NCBI RefSeq assembly: GCF_019203985.1
Contig: NZ_JAGSPD010000003.1
Coordinates: 1 to 64,000, forward strand
DNA: 64,000 nt
Reading direction: 5' to 3'
Origin: Winogradskyella luteola
GTDB taxonomy: Bacteria > Bacteroidota > Bacteroidia > Flavobacteriales > Flavobacteriaceae
Positions 17,608 through 26,333 of this stretch are shown here, piece after piece. The position numbers and the translations under genes were made by a program. Position 1 is the first letter of the stretch; each line of letters starts with the position of its first letter. The notes under the pieces were generated by a model that was given only the letters and a program-made list of their open reading frames with translations, ran no database searches and was not told the origin of the DNA.

Positions 17608-18163
17608 GTTTTATGGTTTCATTTTTAATATTTGCTAAGTCTGCACGCTGCAAACTTGTAAATTGACCGGATAATCCTTTTAAAGCAGCTCCACCATCAT
17701 TTGGTGACGTTACCCAAGAACTAAATACCTGTTGAATCATCTGCAGTATTTTAGTGTTCTTATCTATCTGCAATTTTAGTTCTGGGGCTTTCACAATACC
17801 TTCATAGTTCTCACCGTTCAATGTCAGTTTACCATTGTTTAAATAGGCTTTAAACCCTGTTTTATCAATAATTTCAATACCTTCAATTTCATTGGCAGAT
17901 ATTAAAAACGTCTGAGCGTCATTGTTCAGTATGACACCAATTAGGCAAAGTGTACCAAGTACCGGTTTTATGTTTACCGATCCCAATCCCAAAATCACGT
18001 CAAAGAACTCTAGATCATCTATTAGATCCTTAACTACCATGGTTCGGTTATTCCAATCCACAGATTCTACTTTTGCGTAGTGAGTCTGTATTTTGGCTTC
18101 ACCTTTTATGGCTTTGTTTAAAAGGCTTCCAAACTCTTCTATTTCGCGTCCGTTTCGTTTCAT
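17591..18163 (-). CDS. Baseplate spike / central hub protein (gp45/gpV-like)
   Basis: 190 residues. An OB-like N-terminal region (HYAKVESVDWNNRTMVVKD, with later VLGTLCLIGVIL) is followed by a short beta-helical part (IIDKTGFKAYLNNGKLTLNG) and a C-terminal helix. Mu gp45 and P2 gpV share this plan and tip the tail tube for membrane puncture. Overlaps both neighbours slightly. Confidence 0.7.
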   Translation of the reverse strand: MKRNGREIEEFGSLLNKAIKGEAKIQTHYAKVESVDWNNRTMVVKDLIDDLEFFDVILGLGSVNIKPVLGTLCLIGVILNNDAQTFLISANEIEGIEIIDKTGFKAYLNNGKLTLNGENYEGIVKAPELKLQIDKNTKILQMIQQVFSSWVTSPNDGGAALKGLSGQFTSLQRADLANIKNETIKHGNGN

Positions 18164-19134
18164 GCCACTGCACCTCCCAAGGTGATTTCTTGTCTTATAC
18201 TGGCGTTCTCAAAACGCTTTTTAACAGCTTCTACATAATAGGTTCCTGATCGCTCGGAGTAAAGTGAACTCTCCAGCTCTACTTTCATGCCATGGTATAC
18301 TGATGGTGTTCCAAAACTTGTAAAGCTGCCATCAAAACCTCCACGCTTTCTGAGTTCATAATCCTTTTGCATTAACTTCTCAAGCTCGGCCTTTAACTCA
18401 ATATTGTAATAGGTCAATTGAAAATCGTCTCCACCTTCCTCACCAATTATAGATTCTATCTTAGTGCCATTGGCCAATACCGAAATACCTTTTAACCTTA
18501 AAACAATATCTTCAGCGCTTCTATAGTTTAAGTCATTACTGACAGCGTTTCTCTCGAGATGAAATTTTACCGTTTCGCTGTCACTATCATCAGAATAGTA
18601 TTTACCACAAACCAATTGCTTACCTTTCATATAACTGTAAAGCTTATAAGGATCCTTTTTAAGCTTATCCAAAACTTCAGCGACATTTGTTTTTGGAAAA
18701 CGAACGCCTCCGAGTGTTACGCCTTCAAGCGCATCTACATCGTATCCGGAGGCGATTTCGTTCAATAGCGTTTCAAGTGTTACAGATTTATAACTCACAT
18801 TTACCGGAAGCTGCTTTAACTTCCACATTTCATCTTCACATTGTATTTCAATGGGAATATTTGCTGAAGCTTGGGTTACATAACCCTCGAACTCATTGAC
18901 TATCCCATCATTATTGTATCCAAATTCTATCTTAACAGGTCTTCCACGTCTAAAGACGTCCTTTACCTTATTTCTGTCAAAGAACTTAAGGTTTCTGGGC
19001 AATCGTATCACTGCTTTATCAGTTAACAGCTTAAAGCTGCTTTCAATCTCTATTGAGTTGACCAGTCTTATTATTAGCTCAGGTTGATTCTGATAACTGG
19101 CAAACGTTATTTTACAGATCATGGCTAGTGTCAT
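18160..19134 (-). CDS. Baseplate hub protein (gp44 / gpP / late control D-like)
   Basis: 324 residues, close to Mu gp44. Beta-rich, with RRGRPVKIEFGYNNDG, the loop typical of hub proteins joined to the tail tube, and a late EVKKRF-like ending strand. It overlaps the DUF6046 gene by 4 bases and the spike gene by 4. Position between tape-measure block and spike supports the call. Confidence 0.7.
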   Translation of the reverse strand: MTLAMICKITFASYQNQPELIIRLVNSIEIESSFKLLTDKAVIRLPRNLKFFDRNKVKDVFRRGRPVKIEFGYNNDGIVNEFEGYVTQASANIPIEIQCEDEMWKLKQLPVNVSYKSVTLETLLNEIASGYDVDALEGVTLGGVRFPKTNVAEVLDKLKKDPYKLYSYMKGKQLVCGKYYSDDSDSETVKFHLERNAVSNDLNYRSAEDIVLRLKGISVLANGTKIESIIGEEGGDDFQLTYYNIELKAELEKLMQKDYELRKRGGFDGSFTSFGTPSVYHGMKVELESSLYSERSGTYYVEAVKKRFENASIRQEITLGGAVA

Positions 19135-19748
19135 AATCCAGCTAATTCTATTGGTTGATCACTACTGGCCGTAATTTCAAAAGGAATCACATTATGCCTT
19201 CCTTGAGGTTGTCTAAAATCGATTTCCTCAATTGCAATTCTGTAAATATTCTTATCTATAAACAGATCACCATCAACCTCAATACTGTTAACGACAGCCT
19301 CCCATTTCAACAGTTCGTTCTGCAAATCATATGCTTTTTCGGTTGGAGTATCCAAACAAAGACCTCTGATACGTATCTGCCAATCGTCAAAACCATATAT
19401 TTCTTTTACGGTACCATTATCTCCCAACACATTGGTTTTGGTAATATTCTTGGCACGTCTAAAATCCACTACGGTCGTTGGAGGCAGATCAAAGTCTTTT
19501 AATGATTTGTTTTCTAACTCACCCGATTGATTGTAAAACTGATACTGCTGACCTATGAACTTTACCGGAAACATAATCGGTGTACCCATCCAACTCAATT
19601 TCTGGGCTTCCTCATCTTCTACCGTTTGTATAGACTGGTAATTGGCACTTCCGTTATTTTGACGGCCTTCATTGACTTTGTACACAATTGGCACAAAACC
19701 AAAGGCTGCATTAAACAATTGCGATATGTCTGGCTTAAAATTGCTCAT
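19131..19748 (-). CDS. DUF6046-like tail protein
   Basis: 205 residues between the tape measure and hub genes, overlapping each by 4 bases. The central WQIRIRGLCLDT and the C-terminal FRQPQGRHNVIPFEI match the pattern of DUF6046 proteins in Bacteroidetes phages. In Mu this place is held by gene N, a circularisation/hub protein, so a similar role is likely. Confidence 0.6.
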   Translation of the reverse strand: MSNFKPDISQLFNAAFGFVPIVYKVNEGRQNNGSANYQSIQTVEDEEAQKLSWMGTPIMFPVKFIGQQYQFYNQSGELENKSLKDFDLPPTTVVDFRRAKNITKTNVLGDNGTVKEIYGFDDWQIRIRGLCLDTPTEKAYDLQNELLKWEAVVNSIEVDGDLFIDKNIYRIAIEEIDFRQPQGRHNVIPFEITASSDQPIELAGL

Positions 19749-21748
19749 ACACTTAACATGGCATCTCGGAGGCGATCATTGATCTTACCGGTAACCATAT
19801 CTGCTATTTTATCTATTTTGGAAGCTGCAGCATCCGCAACTTTGAAATGGTTGTTAATAGTCAATGTCATCTGAACGCTCTTGGCAATGCCTTTGGCATC
19901 GCCTTTAAGACCACCAGATTTATTGGTATCCGCATTGGTTTTGCCATCTAACTTTGGCGCAACGATTCCTGGAGAGTTTAAATTTTCTGCAGATGTTGCA
20001 GTAGAGTCTTCCTCACCTTCCTTTATTTTTAGGGATGCACCAGCTTTTACAAAAGCTCCAGTAGCTTCAAGTGTTAAATCTGCAGCTTTCTTATAACCAT
20101 CTATAATCGATTGTTTGCGAGATTCAGTATCGGCATTGATCTGGTTGATCATCTTTTGGTTTTCCGTACTATCTCCAAGGCCCATAGCCTCTTTAAATTT
20201 GTACCAACCAAGTTTAATCTTATTAATACCAATCATCAAGCCATTAATCATCAGGTTCCAATTAGCTTTAACACCCTCTATAAAAGCACCAAATAAAAGT
20301 TTAGCACCTGTCCAGGTATAGTTCCAGGCTTCTCCCCAACCTTCTACTTTAGAGACCATCCAAACAATTCCGGCAACCAAAGCTGCTACTGCAACAATTA
20401 TTAAACCTATTGGATTGGCAGTCATTGCAATATTCCACAACCATTGTGCTGCGGTTGCCACTTTAGTAGCTGCAGCTTGAACCCAAGTCACTTTACTCAA
20501 GCTCGAAACTATCGGAATCATAGAAGCCATAAAAGTGACTACTGGAGATAATTCCACGATGCTTGAAGCAATGCCTCCAAAAGTTTCACTAAATGATGAT
20601 CTTAAATCAGCCAACCATGCTCTAATACCCGAGTTCGCAGATTCAACCGATGGAATTTTATTGATATCAAGGTCTATACTGTCGAGACCTTCGATCCATG
20701 CCATACCAGCGTCTTCTCCTGCACCTTTAAAAATATCGGCCAAAACCAATTGCTTGGCTTGGGTTGTAGCGCCTTCCATGGATTTGCTGATCATCCTTAC
20801 CGCTTCAAATGTTGTCTTTCCGGCTAAGTCTTCAACTTCAATTCCTATGGCTTTTAAAGCATCTATCTGAGGTTGTCCCATTTCTTTTAATGAGAGATCG
20901 GCTTCTTTTATAGAATCGATGGCCTTATCACTAAAAATGCCTTTTTTACCAGCTTGTGCCATCATAGCAATGGCCTCAGACTGGCTCAATCCCAACTGAC
21001 TTATAAAAGTTGGATATTCCTTAAGTTGATCTATAAAATCACCATTGATGTTGGCACCCTTTTCAAAACCTGCCTCAATCAATGCCAGGTTCTCATCATA
21101 AGAGCCTCCAATCAATTTGGTCATGGCATTAGCAGCTTTGGCAATCTCTTCAGGATTTTCCTTAAATACAGCACCTAAACGGTAAGCCTTTTCGGTGAGG
21201 CTATCAAGCTGATCACCACTCTCTCCAGACATACGCTGAATGTTGGTTCTCAGTTCCTCTATTTCTGTTGTAAAAGCCAACCCGTCTATGGCCTTATTGA
21301 CTAACTCAACCGTTTGGTTGGCCACTACAACAGCAGCGCCCCAATTCGCTTTTAACTTGGCAGGATCTGGAGCGTTTTCTATTTCTCGCAGTTCGTGCTC
21401 AACTTCGGTCAATTGCTCTTTATAGCGTCTAACTTTGTTCTCGGCCTGCTCAATATCAAAATCAATCTGAGACTTTAATAAAGGATCAATGGAATTACCG
21501 AGATCATCGAGATGTTTTTTAAGCCCATCAATCTTTTTTTGTTCCTGGTTAATTTCAGAGCCAAGATCATTAAAACTTTTTATGGCCTGTTGGGCTGCAG
21601 CTTTTGCGGTCTCATCCATATCATCCATGGCTGCCGTAACGTTTCGTACGGTTGCATTGACTGATTTAGTAGCTTTATCTACACCACGCATCGGAGCCGT
21701 GACCTTGTCCATCAGCTCTAAAATCCATGTGGTTTTTGTACTACTCAT
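19745..21748 (-). CDS. Tail tape measure protein
   Basis: 667 residues. Coiled-coil-rich N-terminal part (about 1-135), helical middle with tape-measure-like MAQAGKKGIFSDKAIDSIKEA, and a strongly hydrophobic stretch at about 430-465 (NPIGLIIVAVAALVAGIVW). Sets tail length and likely passes through the host membrane. It follows the tail chaperone pair, and its ATG overlaps the stop of the frameshifted chaperone (TAATG). Confidence 0.88.
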   Translation of the reverse strand: MSSTKTTWILELMDKVTAPMRGVDKATKSVNATVRNVTAAMDDMDETAKAAAQQAIKSFNDLGSEINQEQKKIDGLKKHLDDLGNSIDPLLKSQIDFDIEQAENKVRRYKEQLTEVEHELREIENAPDPAKLKANWGAAVVVANQTVELVNKAIDGLAFTTEIEELRTNIQRMSGESGDQLDSLTEKAYRLGAVFKENPEEIAKAANAMTKLIGGSYDENLALIEAGFEKGANINGDFIDQLKEYPTFISQLGLSQSEAIAMMAQAGKKGIFSDKAIDSIKEADLSLKEMGQPQIDALKAIGIEVEDLAGKTTFEAVRMISKSMEGATTQAKQLVLADIFKGAGEDAGMAWIEGLDSIDLDINKIPSVESANSGIRAWLADLRSSFSETFGGIASSIVELSPVVTFMASMIPIVSSLSKVTWVQAAATKVATAAQWLWNIAMTANPIGLIIVAVAALVAGIVWMVSKVEGWGEAWNYTWTGAKLLFGAFIEGVKANWNLMINGLMIGINKIKLGWYKFKEAMGLGDSTENQKMINQINADTESRKQSIIDGYKKAADLTLEATGAFVKAGASLKIKEGEEDSTATSAENLNSPGIVAPKLDGKTNADTNKSGGLKGDAKGIAKSVQMTLTINNHFKVADAAASKIDKIADMVTGKINDRLRDAMLSV

Positions 21749-22334
21749 TATTTGAGACTTTTAAAGACTTGGTTAACAACATCGACCAAAGCACTTTTAC
21801 TGCTGTTTTCAATTATGTTACTGAGGTTCTTAAACTCAACCGCTTTTACATAAGCATATTCCTGATAGAGTTTTGCCCATTCCTCATCGCTGAGGGCTTC
21901 TGGTTCTATTTGGTAATGGCTACGTAAAAGCGCGTTGACTTTTGGTATAAAATGATGACCGTTATCCTCTTCATCAACCTCTAGGAGGAAGCGGTCTAAC
22001 GCTTTTTTATGGTACTCTTCGCCTCAGTTTTTAGTTTCTGTAAATTCTGAAGAACTTCTACATAGACGCCTCCGTCTTTGTCCAAAGCTTCCATATCACC
22101 TCCGAGCACACAATTTGAAATCAGGGTTTTATTGGTTTGCTGTACGTTCTTAGAAACCGCATGTTTACCCATAGCTTCTAAAACAGCTCTGTCTGGCTTT
22201 CGTAATACAAAATTGTATGACTGGCCATCAACTTCAACCTCTAGATCCACAATACGGCTTTTGCCATATTTGGCTTCCCAAGCTTTGTTTTGCTCATCGG
22301 TGATCTCAGCGAATGTGGTATATGTTTTGCTCAT
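21748..22334 (-). CDS. Tail assembly chaperone, short form plus -1 frameshift extension
   Basis: The first frame (21996-22334, 112 residues) starts MSKTYTTFAEI and ends STIKKR then TAG. A second open frame, with no start codon of its own, runs to the TAA at 21750-21748 and encodes about 85 residues (LDRFLLEVDEEDNGHH and onward). Slippage at A-AAA-AAG (22008-22002) joins them into one protein of about 195 residues. This is the widely conserved G/GT arrangement of tailed phages, placed correctly between tube and tape measure. The short and long forms chaperone tape-measure and tube assembly. Confidence 0.8.
22002..22008 (-). promoter_or_regulatory. -1 programmed frameshift slippery site (tail chaperone)
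   Basis: On the minus strand the codons read ATA-AAA-AAG-CGT-TAG, placing A-AAA-AAG in the canonical phase one codon before the stop. The -1 frame continues openly to the tape-measure start. Confidence 0.8.
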
Positions 22335-22339
22335 CTATT

Positions 22340-22780
22340 TTAAATTACGTTCCACTCAATATGTGATACGATAAGGTCGTATTTGGTTGAAATGGTACCA
22401 TCGTTATTCTTAACATCAACACCATCGTTCATAAACTCACAGTTACGGATACGATCCTTTACAATCTCACCATTGCCTTTTTGATACTGTACATTGATAT
22501 CAAATGGCAATATGTTTTGAAGACGCCTACCTGTAGCTAAAGCTGCTTTAATGGCATCAGCCTCTTCTTTATAAAGAGTGATTGAAGCTTTAGCCTCATA
22601 ATTACCTTTAGAGCGACCTACCGGATACATGCCTGCACCAGGAACATTTTCTTTCTTTACGGTATCGTCATAAGCAAGCTCAGTAATACCTTCTACATCT
22701 CGTGACAGCAAATTCACAGTGATGTCATTCCATCCCTGCATGGTGCCAAACTTGTTAATAATAGTTGTATCTGTTGTCAT
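22340..22780 (-). CDS. Tail tube protein
   Basis: 146 residues, following the sheath gene by 2 bases. Beta-rich, with a GAGMYPVGRSKGNYEAKASI segment and a polar C-terminal strand pair, fitting tube proteins of contractile tails. Gene order sheath, tube, chaperone, tape measure is standard. Confidence 0.75.
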   Translation of the reverse strand: MTTDTTIINKFGTMQGWNDITVNLLSRDVEGITELAYDDTVKKENVPGAGMYPVGRSKGNYEAKASITLYKEEADAIKAALATGRRLQNILPFDINVQYQKGNGEIVKDRIRNCEFMNDGVDVKNNDGTISTKYDLIVSHIEWNVI

Positions 22781-22782
22781 GC

Positions 22783-24012
22783 CTATAATTTATCGGTTAA
22801 ACCTAAATCCACTTCAAACTCAAAGACAATATCGTCAGTTACGATCTTACCTTTTACTTTAAGCGGTGAATCTTCGCCTAAAACTTGTTTAGGATCAATA
22901 TAGAAATCAAAACCACTGATTTCATTGTCCGTTATCATTACCTCAAGAGCTTTATTAAGTCTCGAGTTCCAATCTGCAATTGTAGAAGCTCTAATAGATC
23001 CCGTCTCAATATCTTTCTTTACAATACCTCTAACACGTGGAATCAAAGTCTGTCTGATGTATCGCACCGCTTTGTTCCAAACACGATTATTCTCTATGTA
23101 GGCGAAATCATTCGCTTTTTCTACACAAGTAGGTGAGCTGTTAAAGAATACACCTCCATAACCGTTAAAGGATCCTGCGTAGATGTAACCGGAATCCGTT
23201 AAGGATTTTTGGTCAGGATTTGACAAGTCACTAAACGATCGTCCATCAGATAATGTTGAAGATGACCATTTACCAGTGGTTAAACTCAATGGATAATCCT
23301 CTCTACCTTTAAAGCCGCTAGGTTTATTTAAGATATCAACCGATCCTAAGTTTTCATTCACTTGTCTTACACAGACACCACCCAAAACTGCACCGACTGA
23401 TGCATATTTTGCATAAGAAGCATCTAGAGCTGCAATTGCAGGATCTTGTGCAATGCTAACAGAAACATTTGGAGCATCCTTGGCACGCAGGTCAGGATAG
23501 TTGGCAATTGGTGTTAAAGCAGCTGCCTCACCGATACCTTCTAAAATAACCGCATCGATGTAACGCTTCTGAGTTGCAAAATCATTGACAAAGGTTTGTA
23601 CATTCTCAACTTCATCGTCTATTGTAGGAACAGCAACATTATGGTGTAAAATTCCTATAACATTGGCTTCTGGTACATTACGTACTGCAGCAATCAAATT
23701 AGCATCTGCAACGATAGCAGATGGTGTCTGATCAACCGCAACCGGTATAAGATGAAGTTCGCCATCTGGACATAATGCAAAGAACTCTGTAATCGCATGA
23801 TGTACCAAGGCAGTTTCATTGGCATCGTAAGCCGCTGTTATACCTAAATCCTCAGCGTCTTCAGGTTGCAATAGCTTATGTGCCGTGTTCGCTATAGCGG
23901 TGGTGCCTGCCAATGCCATACCAACTATAATAATAGCCTTGTTATCATCGCTTGGGTTTCTACGGCCCAGCCCACCATTTAGCTTATTTGTGTTTACAGC
24001 CTGAAAACTCAT
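22783..24012 (-). CDS. Tail sheath protein (DUF2586-like)
   Basis: 409 residues. It begins with NKLNGGLGRRNPSDDNKAII and carries Gly/Ala-rich alpha/beta sequence, a GYIYAGSFNGYGGVFFN motif, and a C-terminal domain with RYIRQTLIPRVRGIVKKD, where sheath subunits normally link to each other. This identifies the phage as a myovirus. The start overlaps the upstream gene stop by one base. Confidence 0.82.
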   Translation of the reverse strand: MSFQAVNTNKLNGGLGRRNPSDDNKAIIIVGMALAGTTAIANTAHKLLQPEDAEDLGITAAYDANETALVHHAITEFFALCPDGELHLIPVAVDQTPSAIVADANLIAAVRNVPEANVIGILHHNVAVPTIDDEVENVQTFVNDFATQKRYIDAVILEGIGEAAALTPIANYPDLRAKDAPNVSVSIAQDPAIAALDASYAKYASVGAVLGGVCVRQVNENLGSVDILNKPSGFKGREDYPLSLTTGKWSSSTLSDGRSFSDLSNPDQKSLTDSGYIYAGSFNGYGGVFFNSSPTCVEKANDFAYIENNRVWNKAVRYIRQTLIPRVRGIVKKDIETGSIRASTIADWNSRLNKALEVMITDNEISGFDFYIDPKQVLGEDSPLKVKGKIVTDDIVFEFEVDLGLTDKL

Positions 24013-24389
24013 TAGGCATCAGATTTTAATTCATCCAAACGTGCCTTTAAAGCTTCTACAACCGTTTTTCTTGGTTTTTTAGCTTCATTTTCGGCATCTA
24101 AGTATTTTTTCGCTGATTCAGCATCCGCTGTCTTGGCAAACTCAATGATGTCATCTGCTTTTGAAAGTGTATCAGAAGCATCATTGTTCTTATCAGCAAC
24201 ACCTGAGTTCTCATTTTCAAACTCAGTCACCTTCAATTTTTCATCAGATGATGCATGAAGATCTGCACGGTTTTTGCTCAAAAAAGCATTACCATCATTG
24301 GTCACATATCCTTTTTCGGCATTAGGATAATCCTTGAACAGTTTGTCCGCTTTCTCTTGTAGCTGCGACTTGCTTAAAATTTTACTCAT
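24012..24389 (-). CDS. Phage protein of unknown function upstream of sheath
   Basis: 125 residues, mostly helical and charged, rich in Lys, Asp, Glu and Ala. The N-terminal 45 residues (LQEKADKLFKDYPNAEKGY, then VTNDGNAFLSKNRADLHA) resemble a small domain seen in Bacteroidetes virion genes. It overlaps both neighbours. Possibly a head-tail joining or capsid accessory protein. Confidence 0.5.
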   Translation of the reverse strand: MSKILSKSQLQEKADKLFKDYPNAEKGYVTNDGNAFLSKNRADLHASSDEKLKVTEFENENSGVADKNNDASDTLSKADDIIEFAKTADAESAKKYLDAENEAKKPRKTVVEALKARLDELKSDA

Positions 24390-24771
24390 CGTTCTTTTTT
24401 TTGTTTTTGTTCTTTTTACCGAAAAGCCTTTTAAAAAAGCCTGGTCGGTCTTCCTTTTTTTCTTCAGGAACTACAGTGAGCGTATCACCGTTTTGTTCCT
24501 GTTGTTTTATTTGGTTGTCTATAACCGGTTTTACATCTAGGGTGACTTCACCTTTACGGTTCTTTAACTTTTTGATCTCGGTCTTAAACTCATTGGTTAT
24601 GGATGTGGTTTCCTTACGGATCGCTTCCATAATCACCTCATTATTCGCCTCCAGTATTCTTTTTGTAGTGGTATCAACGGTTTTATCCATCACCTTGTAA
24701 CAAACAAAGGCTCCAGCTAAAAAAGCGACAATGCTTATTCCTAAATTTTCAGCAGTGTTTCTCCAAGTCAT
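24382..24771 (-). CDS. Membrane-anchored coiled-coil protein (spanin/holin-like)
   Basis: 129 residues from the ATG at 24771, which overlaps the endolysin stop codon (ATGA). One N-terminal membrane segment (GISIVAFLAGAFVCYKVM), a helical coiled-coil region, then a Pro/Lys-rich basic tail ending FFKRLFGKKNKNKKK. Coupling to the endolysin suggests a lysis function such as an inner spanin. A longer start at 24819 is less likely. Confidence 0.55.
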   Translation of the reverse strand: MTWRNTAENLGISIVAFLAGAFVCYKVMDKTVDTTTKRILEANNEVIMEAIRKETTSITNEFKTEIKKLKNRKGEVTLDVKPVIDNQIKQQEQNGDTLTVVPEEKKEDRPGFFKRLFGKKNKNKKKNDE

Positions 24772-25205
24772 CTGCAAATACATTTTAGTTGAAAGTGCAT
24801 GCCATCTTTTCGCGTCCAATCACCTCCCCAATCAAAACCGGCATCCGTAAAACAGGCTACCAATTCTTTACTCATTTCAGGGTCTTTGCCTAATCGGTTC
24901 CACGCTGCATTTAGGTCAACAGCTATGGCCCAACTATGAAGTGACCAACTTTTTAAACCTCTTTTTTTACGGATGTTAAAGCAACCGTCCCAAGTTTTAA
25001 CTTCATCACACAGTCCTCTGTCTATGATATTATTAAAAGCTTCCTCTAGAGGTTTTACAAGATCTTTATTGCAATAGATCTTATTTGGTAAGACAGGTGT
25101 TGCATCGTTAATATCCTGTGGAACGTCCCACAGCACCATGTGCTTATATTCCATCTGCACATTTGGTGTGCCATATTTAGCGATACATAACTTACTGGTT
25201 ACCAT
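24768..25205 (-). CDS. Endolysin, M15-family D-Ala-D-Ala/L-Ala-D-Glu peptidase
   Basis: 145 residues. The zinc-peptidase motifs are visible: LHSWAIAVDLNAAWN (H-x6-D) and, near the end, GGDWTRKDGMHFQL, which brings the third ligand His. It cuts the peptide part of peptidoglycan during lysis. No signal peptide, so export needs a holin; the next gene has a membrane anchor and overlaps by 4 bases. Confidence 0.85.
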   Translation of the reverse strand: MVTSKLCIAKYGTPNVQMEYKHMVLWDVPQDINDATPVLPNKIYCNKDLVKPLEEAFNNIIDRGLCDEVKTWDGCFNIRKKRGLKSWSLHSWAIAVDLNAAWNRLGKDPEMSKELVACFTDAGFDWGGDWTRKDGMHFQLKCICR

Positions 25206-25256
25206 TTAAGCAAATTTTAAAGCAGCTTTAATACCTCTTAAAGCTGCTTGTTATAT

Positions 25257-26261
25257 CTAGGCCTTACCAGAGATAATTGCCGCACTTCCCTCAACACCAT
25301 AGGCAACGATGATATGGTACAATCTAAAGCCGATTGTATTCTCTCTGTTTTCAGGATCATCTGAAGACATACGAGCAAATCGTTTTATGGTACCAGCTGC
25401 TTTTGCTGTACTTCCTTTATGGAATACAACAGATGACTTACGACCAGGTGTCGCTGAACCATATGGTAATCTTTGAAGCGTAGTATCATCATACTCAGGT
25501 GTAGTTGAATCCTCATAGACCTTAAAACCGTAGTATTTGTTACTAATCGCTCCCTCAGGATGATTGTGGTATTGTGTGTAGAACTTTCTATCCTCTTCCA
25601 ATAAGTCAGATACATGGTCATCGCATAATACCAGGATTCTACCTTTTTTACTGATTCCGGCTTTGTTCATTTTTGCCTGTAAGTTTCTCAAATCCTTAGT
25701 TTGAAGCTTTAGACGTCCGGTACCATCAGATTCACCAGTCGATTCCAATACAAATTGGTTTTCTGGTTCATCGTTCTCTAAAGGTGCCAAGCCCCAAATG
25801 CCGTACTCCATAGTTTCATCCTCTAAGGTTTCTCTATGTTGCATTTGTACGTCACTTACCTTTTCGTATGGCAATGCATAGAGTTCATCATCAGTAACGA
25901 CCGTATTCTCAGTATCGAACTTGTGCAATGACACCACAACGTGGCTATCATCCCTTTCATTCTTTACAATAGGATAGTTGGTGTTGTTGATCAGAACGGC
26001 AGGTGCTGCACCTCTCTTAGGTATTTTAATAATGTCGTTATTGACCCAGCTTTGTTTGGACCTTATCTCAGAGACCCATGTATGCTCGTAACGCAATTGC
26101 TTAAGCATCTCACGCTCCGCCAATTCATTTTTAACCGGAAGCGCAACCGTTGTAACAGCCATAGTTACGGATTCTCCACCTGATGCTCCAAAGGCATTGC
26201 CTACTGCCGTTAGACTGAAAACCGCAATAATTGCGAATAGGAATTTTAAAATGTTTTTCAT
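25257..26261 (-). CDS. Major capsid protein with signal-peptide-like N-terminus
   Basis: 334 residues directly after the protease-scaffold gene, the usual capsid position. Body with DNDIIKIPKRG-like, LEDETMEYGIWGL and a C-terminal GFRLYHIIVAYGVEG, in line with the capsid proteins of Bacteroidetes Mu-like phages. Residues 1-28 (MKNILKFLFAIIAVFSLTAV then GNAFGA) look exactly like a Sec signal, which is odd for a capsid. An internal ATG at 26162 (Met34) would give 301 residues without it. Cleavage by the prohead protease is an alternative. Confidence 0.7.
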   Translation of the reverse strand: MKNILKFLFAIIAVFSLTAVGNAFGASGGESVTMAVTTVALPVKNELAEREMLKQLRYEHTWVSEIRSKQSWVNNDIIKIPKRGAAPAVLINNTNYPIVKNERDDSHVVVSLHKFDTENTVVTDDELYALPYEKVSDVQMQHRETLEDETMEYGIWGLAPLENDEPENQFVLESTGESDGTGRLKLQTKDLRNLQAKMNKAGISKKGRILVLCDDHVSDLLEEDRKFYTQYHNHPEGAISNKYYGFKVYEDSTTPEYDDTTLQRLPYGSATPGRKSSVVFHKGSTAKAAGTIKRFARMSSDDPENRENTIGFRLYHIIVAYGVEGSAAIISGKA

Positions 26262-26333
26262 CGTTATAATTTTTGTTGTTTTGATAAGTGTTAAGTATGT
26301 AGATTTGGGGTTTATTGTCTCAATTTTTATTTC

